Origin: Symbiotaphrina buchneri
Taxonomy: Eukaryota > Ascomycota > Symbiotaphrinales > Symbiotaphrinaceae
Length of the DNA stretch: 64,000 bases
Direction of reading: 5' to 3'
Assembly (NCBI GenBank): GCA_001599915.1
Contig: BCIG01000012.1
Location: forward strand, 124,001 to 188,000
The position numbers and the translations under genes were made by a program. This document shows, in pieces, positions 25,638 to 35,688 of the stretch (positions are counted from its first letter, which is position 1; the number at the start of each line of letters is the position of its first letter). Under the pieces are notes generated by a model. The model was not told where the DNA came from. It did no database searches and saw only the letters and a program-made list of their open reading frames with translations.

Positions 25638-27727
25638 ATGGAGACGCCGCGCCGTAGGTCGGCTCGCATCCGCAACAGTCCCGGGGCTTCTGCTTCCAAG
25701 GTAAACAAACCCACCTTGATCCGCATGTTCCGGCACAACAAGGCCTGTTGATTTTCATGTGGTCGTCTCTTGCTCACTTATTATAGTACGCCAAATCTGC
25801 TGTAGCAGCTCTCAAACTCAGCTCTCTTGTTGAGCGCGAAGAAACCCCGGATGAGAACTCCACCAAGACACAACCAACTCTCGACGCCATTGTTTCCTCT
25901 CCCGTAGGTCAAGAACAGACCCCGGCCAAAGTTGGACTATCACAATTCTCCCCAACGAAGTTGCATACGCCTAGCACAGCGACACGTCTCTACCCGAGCC
26001 TTGAGGAGATGCATCCGCACAACGTCCATCGAAGCACAACCAAAGAACCTGATTCGGGCTTACGGTTTGGTTTCATGGATGTCGGAGCAAAGACTGAACC
26101 AACCAAGGGGAAAGCTGGTATTGCCATTGCACAAGATACTCCCACAAAGGCGAATGTCCCGATGAAGAATCCATTCTCGTCTCCCACATTCGAATTCAAA
26201 TTCGTCAACAAAGATAACGACCTTAGCATGGAGGCTAGGAAGTTGATGGATGATCTACGGGAGGATGCTGCGCGTATCAAGGCACAATTGGCAGCAGAAA
26301 AGTATGAACAAGAGCGGAAGGATGAAGAAGCGGAATCCATGTATGGTTATGGTGGTCGGAAGATTGCAAAGCCCAAGGGAAAGGTTGGACGCTTCAGCAA
26401 TGCCCACATGGCAGAATTCAAAAAGATGGACTCTATTGCTGGACATCCTTCTTCTTTCCGTGCTCAGCCTCGTGATCAGGCAGCTGCTACGTCCGGGCTC
26501 AAGCGGAGTAAATCTCAAGCCAAGCTGGATGAACCTGATACTACACGTTCAAAATCCTTCAATCACAGCAAAGATAACAGCGGCAAAGACCCAAGCGGCA
26601 AGCGAGCAAGAAAGCATGATGGCGATGACACGTCTTCTGCACGTCCATTATCGAGGGACAGCAATACCGAGACGGGTACACCAAAATCCTCTATTCCGCG
26701 ATCAATCTCGGGTCTTCCGTCTGCTATCGTCACACCCACAAAGTCTTCTCTTGCCAGATCTGCAAGTGTGAAGCATCCTTCGACCACGATGATACCATCT
26801 TTGAGTCGTTCGGCATCGAGCAAATCTCTTCATTTGTCTCCGCCCAAGGTTTCGCCTCCAAAGGCCGAAGGAGATCACAAACATACCTCCAATTTCGGTC
26901 TAGCCCGGATGAAGTCTATCCTACGTGGCCCACAGATTCGATATTCCAACGATCCCACAAAGCAAGCTGCTGGCACACACAAAGCTCCGCCGGCATTGGA
27001 CCTCAACAAAGACCTTCCTTCAGTGCCCAACACGCCAATCGGTGGTTTGGAGCGTACTCCGACTACCAAGCGTGTCAATTTCACGCCAAATACTATCAGC
27101 AAAGCTTTAGCACAACCATCCCCCTCGAAGATCCCCTCCATCCAGAACAAGACCCAAGCTGGTACCCCCTCGGCTGTAGCCTATCCGTCACTTAACGCAG
27201 CAGCCTCTCCGAGCCCGATGAAAAAGTCTTCCATGCCAGGCGAGTTCACATTCCGCTCGGAAAAGCGTCTGGACTTCAACGCTGCAGCTCAGCTTCCAAC
27301 TGGTAGCACCATTCGTCATGTACGCCCCAGTGTTGCGCCGGCGAATAGTAGACCAGCCGCTAGCGACAAAGTCGTTGCTACCGAAGCAGGCATTGAGGCG
27401 TTGAAGAATCTTCCGGCAATACCCCATGGCATTTCGAACAAGAAGCGCAAACATGATTCATCAGATGCTGATGACGAAGACGGGAGAAAGAGTAACAAAC
27501 ACAGCAATGGCGATGCTGGTGAAGAGCGTGCGATGAAGAAAGCCAGAATCGGTCCTGGTTTGACCGACACGCAGGATGAGAATATCGGGACTGACACGAA
27601 GAAGGGAAAGAATTCCATGATCCCGAGGGCCAAACGTGGCAGAGGGATCAAGGGGCGAGGTGTGCTTAGTTTGGCTCGTTTGAATATGCTCGCGAGGCCG
27701 AAACAGAGGAAGGACGCCCCTCATTGA
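25638..27727 (+). CDS. Conserved basic Ser-rich protein, unknown role
   Basis: Exons are 25638..25700 and 25787..27727 (86-nt intron), giving 667 aa. The N-terminus TPRRRSARIRNS is a basic, nuclear-signal-like stretch. Residues about 110-190 hold the best-ordered block: a charged helix around LMDDLREDAARIKAQLAAE, then GRKIAKPKGKVGRFS and HMAEFKKMDSIAGH. The rest is disordered, with many SP/TP sites, several KRSKS or KSS patches, and a basic C-terminal tail RAKRGRGIKGRG. I recall similar proteins across Pezizomycotina, some carrying unreliable database names, but no characterised function. Many SP/TP sites and basic patches would fit a nuclear or microtubule phosphoprotein; that is inference. 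Confidence 0.8.
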
Positions 27728-28546
27728 TTCAAATTGTTGGTCGGTTTTACCCGCGCATATTTGGTGTCCTGGTTGTCATAGCATCTGGTCCGTCTTGGGA
27801 CTGGATATGGATTACGGCCATTCTCTGTTTGTTGGGGGCTGAACAGTCGGCGTCTTTCTCTACAGAACAACAACTTGCTGCATATGATGGCTTGATGCAA
27901 CGGCAATGAATTGGAATGTTACGTACACATGTCTTGATGTCAGAGTAGTGCAATAAATGCTGCGTACCTCAATGTGCATCGATGAATGCTAGCCTTAACG
28001 CAGTAACCCGGCGCCAGTGCTTTCTCCTTTTCTCTCCTGCTACTCCAGACCCTCTGCTACAGGCTACAGCACCTTCATCCTTTGGCGCGCGCCTGAAACC
28101 TAATCTCTTCTAAACTCAAGGTGCTAAGATAGAGTTGTTTCACTTAAGCTTACCCTGCCGCCTCGGGTCACTTTTATTGGCGGGTGATAAGGGCGGTAAC
28201 CTCTTTGAGGAAAGCCGCTGTTGCTCAGGGACCCGGCAAAACAGTCTGGAACCTCTGGTATGCGGGATGAGATCAGGGGAACCGTTGGTCATTCCAGGGG
28301 TCTCGGGCGAGTGAGATAGGCAGGCGATCTCGGCTCTGGGCTAAGGTGTTGTTCTTTCGAAATTTTTGCCGTCTTCTTTGTTGCTGCGTACTTATATTCG
28401 AGCCTTCGCTCATTCTTGACTTCCTTTATTGTTTGGAATTACACGCTGCAGCACCAAGCAGTCGTTACCTCGCATCACTCCTTGTCGGATCAGCTGTTCT
28501 CACTCTCGTTTCCTCAGCATCAACCGCCTCAGTGAAAATTACCGCC
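27728..28546 (+). other. Intergenic before the GPI-protein gene
   Basis: About 820 bp. It contains GC-rich, palindromic-looking patches near 28080-28280 and CT-rich leader sequence close to the next ATG. No coding sequence is supported. Confidence 0.4.
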
Positions 28547-29335
28547 ATGTACGCGTCGATCCTTCTTTCCAGCGCCATCGCGTTGCTATCCACCACCGCA
28601 TCCGCTCAAAGCACCGTCTCTCTCTTCCTCCCCGACACAGACCCCCAGAGCCTCGTCGGCAGCATCGTCGGCAGCGTACGTCCCCCGCTACATGCCCTGT
28701 TTCCCCTACTAACCATCTCCCAGGATGCCTCCGCCACAACCTATGTCATCGCCTGCGCTCCCGGCGTCGACTCCTCCGACTGCGGCTTCCCGGGCCCCGT
28801 CACCGTGACCGAAGGGCCCAGCACATTCTACTACGCCATCAACACACTGGGCCTGACCGGGACGGTGGACTGCAAGCTGGCAGGCTCTCCCACGGCCACG
28901 ATAGCCACCTGCACGGATTCCCTCGGCGGGGACGATGCGGCCGTGAGTGCTGTCAGCACGGGAAGTGGAGACGATGGCGATGATTTCACGGTCGATGGCA
29001 GCTCGGTTGTAACGACCACGTTGTCCAGCACGGATATCACCTATTTGCCGGTTGTTATTACGGCGTCGGGGAGTGCGTCTGCCTCTGGGATGGCGGCGGC
29101 TACGACGGCTTCTGGCTCCTCTTCAGGCGCTGCAAGTACTGCGTCATCTTCGACGGGAAGTGGAAGCAGCGGCGGTTCGAGCTCGCAAACCACAGGATCT
29201 GCGACAGCTGGCCAGACCGCGGCTTCGTCGAGCACCAGTACGGCTGGTGGCCCGCCCATGATGACAGCGGGCATGGCGGAGATGGCGGTTGCAGGACTGG
29301 GCCTGGTCATGGCCGTGGGTTTGGGCGTCATGTAG
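28547..29335 (+). CDS. GPI-anchored cell-surface protein
   Basis: Exons are 28547..28675 and 28724..29335, giving 246 aa. The 48-nt intron has a clear CTAAC branch site but no in-frame stop, so retention would add 16 residues. The protein starts with a signal peptide (MYASILLSSAIALLSTTASA). A compact ectodomain of about 130 residues follows, with four cysteines (ACAPGVDSSDC, DCKL, TCTD). Next is a Ser/Thr/Gly stalk likely to be O-glycosylated, then a hydrophobic C-terminus suited to GPI-anchor transfer. The frame is open upstream to 28346, but this start gives the clean signal peptide. Such proteins are common in ascomycete walls; no specific function can be named. Confidence 0.85.
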   Translation: MYASILLSSAIALLSTTASAQSTVSLFLPDTDPQSLVGSIVGSVRPPLHALFPLLTISQDASATTYVIACAPGVDSSDCGFPGPVTVTEGPSTFYYAINTLGLTGTVDCKLAGSPTATIATCTDSLGGDDAAVSAVSTGSGDDGDDFTVDGSSVVTTTLSSTDITYLPVVITASGSASASGMAAATTASGSSSGAASTASSSTGSGSSGGSSSQTTGSATAGQTAASSSTSTAGGPPMMTAGMAEMAVAGLGLVMAVGLGVM

Positions 29336-31102
29336 GTCATTTCCAAAAGTTCAAAGGTTCCGAAGCGATCGAGAGGTCATTCAGCATATACAGCATCTTT
29401 CTATACCAAGTTCTAGCCACGCAAATGAGCCACGTCTCTGAAACCTTGAACGTCCAGCCGCATCCCACGGATTGTGGAAGCTCAGTTTGAGCCGAATATT
29501 CATCTCGTACGGCTCGTTGACGAGCTCGCCCTGTCTCTGATACCGGACAATGCAGGGCTTCCGACCAAGCTTCCGGCCAATGGACTTTACCGGCTGATCA
29601 TTGCCATACTTGCTGCCCACGAAGTCCTTCACGGTGATCGAGGAGAAAAACTTGCCATTTTGCAGCGATGTTGTCGGAAGGACGAAGTCCTCGTCCTTCC
29701 CGCCAAGCGGGTCTTGTCGAAGGTGTCCATCGGACATAGCCGATGAAGTTCCCATTGCAGAAGTGACACCCCGTCTCGGGGTTCGCGGTCTTGTAGTTGA
29801 AATCCCCAAGTCGATCGAGGAGAGTTGTCATGGAGTTGCCCTGCATGTGTTCTTCCAAGGCATACCTCGAGCCTGTACAGAGCACGCTGATAGTGGAAGA
29901 CCGTATCTTCTTTGCATTTGCAGCTTGCATAATCGAGAGTCGCGTCTATTGGCTTCCATAGACCGCGGAAGAGAATTGTGCGAAGGCGAAACTTCGCAGC
30001 ATTCATCTGCTCTGAAGAGGCAATGTCAGTCAGGACTCCGCAATGGTTGACAGTGTACTCACGAATGACGCGTTGTAGGAGATACAACGCTAGTACTGAG
30101 TGGGATTCTCTTTGAAGAGGCTCCCCTTCCGGTTGTACGCCATATAGCGTGTGACGCTCGCGAACCCATGGATATGATCAAAGGTGTAACATGGGAAGAG
30201 GAGCTGCTCCGGCTCTATGGTTGGAATCATTTGACGATCATACCATCTTGCAAACCAGTCGTTAAGTGGACTTGTGCCTAGCTCGTACTTCCAACCTATA
30301 TAAAAAGACTTTCTTTTCTGTTGTACGCCATGTATGGCGTAAAGAGCCAACATCTAGGGATATTTATCGATGTTCAAGGAAATAAACGAGGTTCTAGAAT
30401 ATATACGAAGTAAAGATACCCAAATATACACCGATATATATAAATATAGCTGAAGTCACCATTCTATAGCATGCAGCGCGGAAATTGAACAAAATGCTTG
30501 TAATTGCTGATGAGAACTATCGACCTTGTGGCGTGGAAAGCGCTGTTCTTATGCGCCGCGAGAGAAGTTTGCTACAATACCGAGTTGTTTGCTAACCCCT
30601 CATTTCTGGGAGAAATTCATCAAAAATGACTCATTCTCGTTGTTTGCGCAGGAGTGAGTCATGCGCCGCAGCAAAGCGTCCGTTAATGAAGAGGAAATCA
30701 TGCCTTCACCGCTGATGGAGGTCACAACTCCGATCCGCACGCTATGGCACTTGGTATTTCGTGGCTACCGTAGGAGGATGGCAATCTGGCGAGCGCTGGC
30801 TAGGTATGCTGGGACACTTCGAGCCATGATCTCTTTGCAACTCCCTGCCCATGACTAGGGAAAGGGCAATTCCATTCTCCGGCTAAATTGCTAGTAATAC
30901 AAATACAACGAGCTGAGCATAAGAGCCAGCTATCCTCATAATCCCAGGCCTGTCAATCCTGCTCGCCCTTCAACCCAGAGACTCATGTCCAGACCGCAAT
31001 GCCTGTCACCGAAACCAGACCTTCAGACATTGGGTTCCATTGTAGGGACCTATATCATGTTAACATTATATATGGATTGCCTAGGACCAATCATACCTCG
31101 TG
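29336..31102. other. Gene-poor region with helicase relic
   Basis: Apart from the helicase relic at 29450-29735, this 1.8 kb has no gene I can support. An AT-rich tract covers roughly 30295-30480. Two related short segments, each containing TTGTACGCCAT, lie about 170 bp apart (near 30130 and 30320), inside a minus-strand frame of 87 codons with no known features. Confidence 0.4.
29450..29735 (-). pseudogene. Relic of a helicase N-terminal exon
   Basis: The minus strand encodes about 95 residues closely matching residues 137-235 or so of the SF1 helicase at 45-48.6 kb. Shared blocks are LRQDPLGGKDEDFVLPT, VKDFVGSKYGNDQP (VNDFVGSKYGHDQP in the other) and GRKPCIVRY. Similarity ends near FHNPW, where an extra base shifts the frame, although nucleotide similarity runs on for about 12 bases. 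No helicase core follows, so this is a truncated copy in opposite orientation to its relative. It is separated from that relative by helicase 1 and the SEC39 group. The region upstream (29.74-30.09 kb) keeps an open frame but no match I can see. Confidence 0.75.
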
Positions 31103-34100
31103 TCAAGTTCCAAGGAAATCCCCGTATTTGTCAACATGAGCTTGGGTACGCTCCACAGCTTCGGCATACCGCCGTTCAAGCTCCCCGACCAAGGACCTTG
31201 ACCAACCGAGCTCTCGCTCTGCTTCATAATAGGCAACGCAGGCCTCTCGGGCAGCTTTGAGCCCTTCATCGTAGCTTGGGCCATTAAGGCCAGACAGAAG
31301 AGACATCTTTTCATCGTAAAAGTTCAAGTGTTCCGTGGCAACCATCTCTTGGTCCGCCACCTGCTGCCTGAACTTCTCCAGCTCCTCATACAAGTCGGTC
31401 ACTTGGTCGTCAAGCCAGCGCTGCTCCTTCGCGGGATCCTGGCTCCGCGCTAGCTGCTCTTGCATGGCAGCCTTTTCTTCTTCTGCGGCAGCTCTTTGCT
31501 CTTCGGCGGCAGCTCTTTGCTCTTCTGCGGCAGCCAATTGCTTCCTGAGCTGTTCAATTTCCATCTGCTCCCTGCTCAGGGCCGATGGTGCAACTTCTGC
31601 CACGGAGCCTGAAGCCTGCTGCGGTGTTTGGCGCGGGACACTTACTGTCGTGGCAGGGGCGGTATCATGACGAGGAGCAGCTGGAGACGGTGTTGCATGT
31701 CGACCTTTCTCGTTCTTTTTGGCAGCCTTTGGACCCGCATGCTGTTGCGATTGAACACCAACTGCACCCATAGCGGAACCGGAGAAGGTCTGCCGAGCTG
31801 TCTGGGAACGATCAGGGATACCCGCAAGAATTGGAGCACGAGGAGGTGTCTGAACAACTGGAGCCTCTTGTCTCGGTGACTGAACGGCAGGCTTGGGCTC
31901 AGCTCGCGGCTGTGGGCGTGTAGCATTCTGATTGAAAAGCGACCTCCGTCCTGTTCCGGGATCCCGAACAATCTGTGGAGCCTTTCCACCGCGGGATGCG
32001 TTCGCACGAGTGGTCGATGAGAAGACTGGCATCCGCGGTTCTGGGATCTTGTCGATTTCTTCGTCCCTCAAAGGACTGAACGTCAAAGGCTGTGCGAGCG
32101 TCTTGATGAAATCTTTGCCCACCACGGCCTGCAGCTCAAGGAGATAGTTCCTGAAGGCGTAGGTATGGACCGGGGAGTTTTTGTTCCTATAGCTCATGAT
32201 CTCAGCCCAGTTGCCGAAGATGAAGAACGCTTCCAGAGCACGTGAGGTTCCAGTATTAGCCCTTTCAGGCCTTCCCATCATGCTGTGAGCCGGGTGGACC
32301 ATGGAAAAAATGCCAATACGAGCTTCATCGCCTTGAAAGGCGTCGATGGTGTTGATGCTGAGGGGCCCGTTGGCCTCCAACTCTTCGCTCGTCTGCCAAT
32401 TCTCGATGTACTGCAACCTTCTCAAGGCAAGAACCTGGTCTCTCCAGGGGCTATAGATCTTGATGTCGGCAGGTTTGATGCCGGGGAGGGTCAGCAACAG
32501 CCTCACAAACTGCCCTATCATCTTTCCCTCGATGAGATCGACCTTGGCAGCTGTGATGATATGACCGGCGCCGTACACGTCGATAAAGTGTGCAAAGCTC
32601 GTGAACCGGAAGCTGTGGTCTTCGTTGGCGTGTCTGCATTCCACCGCGGGCAGGAATCGCAACAGGTTCTTGAGGAAAGGTCTGTTGGCAGTGCTCTGGT
32701 GAGCCTTTAGGGTGATGCCGTGCGGCTCATAGAAGGCTCTGCTCGTCGGTCCCAGCAACCCTTGATGGCATCGATAGTTCTGGGTCATCTGGATGGTATC
32801 CCAACCTTTCTCCACAATTGTCGTGAACCAGCGGTTGTTATCGCCCCAATGAGTCTTGGTCTTCTTGTTGACATCGGCCCTGGACTACATGTGGTCTCCA
32901 ATCTCGACGAGAAGCTTGACGTCGAGATGGCTGACAATCGGAAGGAGGAAGTCTTTATGATCCAGCGAAGCCGCTTCATCACAGATCAAGACAGTTGGAC
33001 CCCATTTCTGGACAACTTGCATGGCACAGTTGTGGTTGGTCACCCCGATGATGTCTGCCTGTTTGACGAGTTGATCGGTAGCCTTGCGGCACTCTTCGGC
33101 ATACAACTTCCAAAGCCCCTCCGTCTTGATGTCACCGAACTTCTCCAGCTCTGCCAATCCCTGTTGAAGGTTCTTGTAGCGGCCTGCCTTGGCCAGGCTC
33201 ATGTACTTGGCGGGAAGGGAGAATGGATCTTCTCTGCCGGTCATGATATCCAGGATTCTGTTGTAGTTCGGCTTCGTGTCATCGGCATATTCTTCTCCAG
33301 CTACCAAGAGGTTGGCGTCGGTGTCGCTGTAGAGCTTAAGAATCTCGACCTTCCTGCCAAGCCTCCTCCTCTGTTCTTCTGACAGAGTACTCGTGCCCTT
33401 TTGGAGGATCTGATTCACAGCGTTGTGGGATGGCGCTACCATCAAGACTTTGACCCTCTCTTCGCCCTTTGTGCTACCATTTGCGACGAGGTGCAAGGCA
33501 CCCAGAGCAGCCGCCAACGACTTTCCACTACCAGCGGCTCCATGAATGAAAAGCACGCCGCCTTTGGACTTGTAAAACCGCTGGAGAATCTTCCGTCCGT
33601 CGTCGCTGAGTGGCCAGTCTTCAGGAATCTCCGGAATCTTCTTGTCGCTTCGAAAGTAGACATCATCCTTCGACGGTTCGTTTGACTTGATCAACAGGTC
33701 AGCAAGAGGAAGCTTACTGCCGAGCCCTAGAGCCTTGTCCTTATCGTCAATGATCTCCCTGATCTTCGAGAACGTGCGAATCTCCCGAGAGGAGAAGTTG
33801 GCATCATGTTTCTCCGCGGGACCTTTGCGAATCTGTAGACCGACGAAGTCCACCAAGCTGACCGTGACATCCGTCTGCAAGCTTGGAACCCAGCTTTTCA
33901 GATCTTTGACCGGGTTCTGCAGGTAACCGATCAGATGTGCGGTATCTCCTTGCTTCTTCTCATGGATTTTCATGAACCAGCCTCTCAGTTTCTTGGCCGA
34001 CGGAATGATGGGCGCAAGCTGATCGACGAACCGGTCACGGTTGGAAAGTTGAAGGTACCGTCCGGTCTCGTATGCCGAGAGAAAGCGTCTTTCTCGATCA

Positions 34101-34801
34101 TTGTCGGGGCTGACCTTCGGGAGCTCGATATGCACCTCCAAACAGTTTGTGTGGAACGTGGCTAGTTTGAAGATGGCCGTGCAACCTTTGAGGAGTTCCT
34201 GCTCTTCTTCGCCCTTGGCGATTATGCCTTGCACAAGCGAGTTTGCCAGTATCTTGCCCGCAGTAGCTTCCTTGCAAGTTTCGAGGAAGTTCTGGATTGG
34301 GTGGAAGAGTCCAGGTATCTGAAGGCGGACCCTGTGGAACTCGGCGTATGTGCGCGTCAGAGGAAATGTTGCTACATCGCTGGAGCCTGCCACTTTATTG
34401 CCCTCTGAATCATCTTGCGCGGCGACTAGAGCATCCGAAACCTTGAACGTCCAGTCCATTGATTTTTCTCCAACGATGACCGAGTTGGATTCTTGAAGCT
34501 TCCTGATGTCGTAGCAAACAGAGAAACGCTGTACTTGAAGCGGGCCCTGCCGTACCAGCTGTCGGATAACCACGTAGTGCGGTTCATAGAACTCAGAAGT
34601 CACGTTCAGCTTCTCTGCTAGCTTCATTTGTTCGAGCTTTCCCAGAGACAGCCAAGTCTCGGAGCCAGCCTTTTGGTAACTGAGCTCTGTCTTGAACCAG
34701 GCATTGCTGACTCTCTTTGAAGTCAAAGAGGCTATAGAGGCTGATTTGGCAGCCCTTGCATCGGTGCTCGGTCGAGCAGCGTTGCCAGCGTTGGACGACA
34801 T
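31103..34801 (-). CDS. SF1 (AAA_11/AAA_12-type) helicase, one in-frame stop
   Basis: This is a UPF1/SENATAXIN-like superfamily 1 helicase in one uninterrupted frame of 1233 codons, apart from a TAG at 32885-32887 (codon 639). Residues 1-400 have no domain I recognise. Walker A is GAAGSGKS (421-428) and Walker B is CDEAA (about 612). The TAG sits in motif III, where GDHxQ is expected, so it most simply replaces a glutamine codon. Beyond it, in the same frame, come QNYRCHQG, TIDAFQGDEA and TSRALEAFFIFGN (motifs IV-VI). The C-terminal 380 residues or so are Pro/Gln-rich and then coiled coil, with AAEEQRA repeated three times. The upstream cassette at 35197-35286 is shared with three other genes. 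It is either a recent null allele or a sequence error. Confidence 0.8.
31462..31545 (-). repeat. 24-nt coding tandem repeat (EEQRAAA)
   Basis: About three copies of a 24-nt unit encode the heptad-like AAAEEQRA in the C-terminal coiled coil of helicase 1. It is a likely site of length variation. Confidence 0.7.
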
Positions 34802-35688
34802 CTTCCTAGATGGGAGATGTACGTTTGACAGTTCTATGTATATCGAATTAGCCGCTTAGCCTACATCAGGACTATGAGCTCAAATACCTTTTGAAGAGAC
34901 TGTCAAGGGCAAGGGACGGTGGGAATCCTGAATAGGAATGCCGACCGAGAGATGCTGGAGATAGGCCGTTTTAAACGACCTGGAGATATGGAAGATCGGG
35001 ACTGCAGTAAGTACCGACCGACCAAAGAGGACGGGAACGAGAAGGAAAAAGAAATGAGGTGGAGCGGGGGTGGAGGTGGAGGAGGAGGAAGACGACGGAG
35101 ACGACGATCGAACCAAGCGTTACTCGACTTAAGAGGAAGAGCAACGCCGGAAAAGAAGACAGAGCTTCCTGGGAAGCGCACGCGAGAGCTTTGAACCACA
35201 ACCCCTAGGGAGCCGTATGCGAGCCAGATGATTATTCTTGCAAGTCGCCTCACAAGATAAACACTTGACTGAAGAGAGAAGAAGAGAAGAAGAGCAGAAC
35301 AAGAGGGAGAGGAGACAGTTTTGTAGGTTGGGAAACGCGCTAGTGCTCATGGCCTCAGATTCACTGCGGGAAGGGACAGTACCCACTCAGTTCAATACAA
35401 CCAACCCGAGGCCAGTGCAACTAGAAATGAGGTACCTGTTGGTATTCATACAAGTATTGCCAAAGAACGGTCCTAAGTGAATAGAGAGATCCGTGGTACG
35501 GATCTTGAAGGAATCAAGAGGCTTATAAGAGACATTCGAGTTGATACAATGCTCAAGTTCCAGATGCTCATATTTCCAGAGCAATAATGTATACCTAGAT
35601 ATCTAACATTCAACGCCTACCCATCGCTACCTTCACGTTGATGCACCGGTGTTGCTCCTGTAGGGGAACATATGTTAGGGTGGACAAC
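34802..35688 (-). promoter_or_regulatory. Leader and promoter of helicase 1
   Basis: About 400 bp of leader, pyrimidine-rich on the coding strand, lies between the ATG and the conserved start cassette. A possible 5' UTR intron donor (GTATTT) lies near 34885. The 400 bp beyond the cassette, up to the SEC39 stop, shows no gene. Confidence 0.5.
35197..35286 (-). promoter_or_regulatory. Shared start cassette, copy A
   Basis: On the minus strand this 90-bp block reads CT-rich tract, CAGTCAAGTG, then TCTGGCTCGCATACGG and CCCTAGGGG. It matches 52826-52915 (plus) at 86 of 90 positions, and all four differences are transitions. CT tract plus CAAG is a known fungal transcription-start context, so I infer the start of the helicase 1 mRNA here, about 470 nt before its ATG. 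Confidence 0.7.

Noticed and set aside
28346-28546. Upstream in-frame extension of the GPI-anchored protein
   Set aside because: It would bury the clear signal peptide that begins at 28547.
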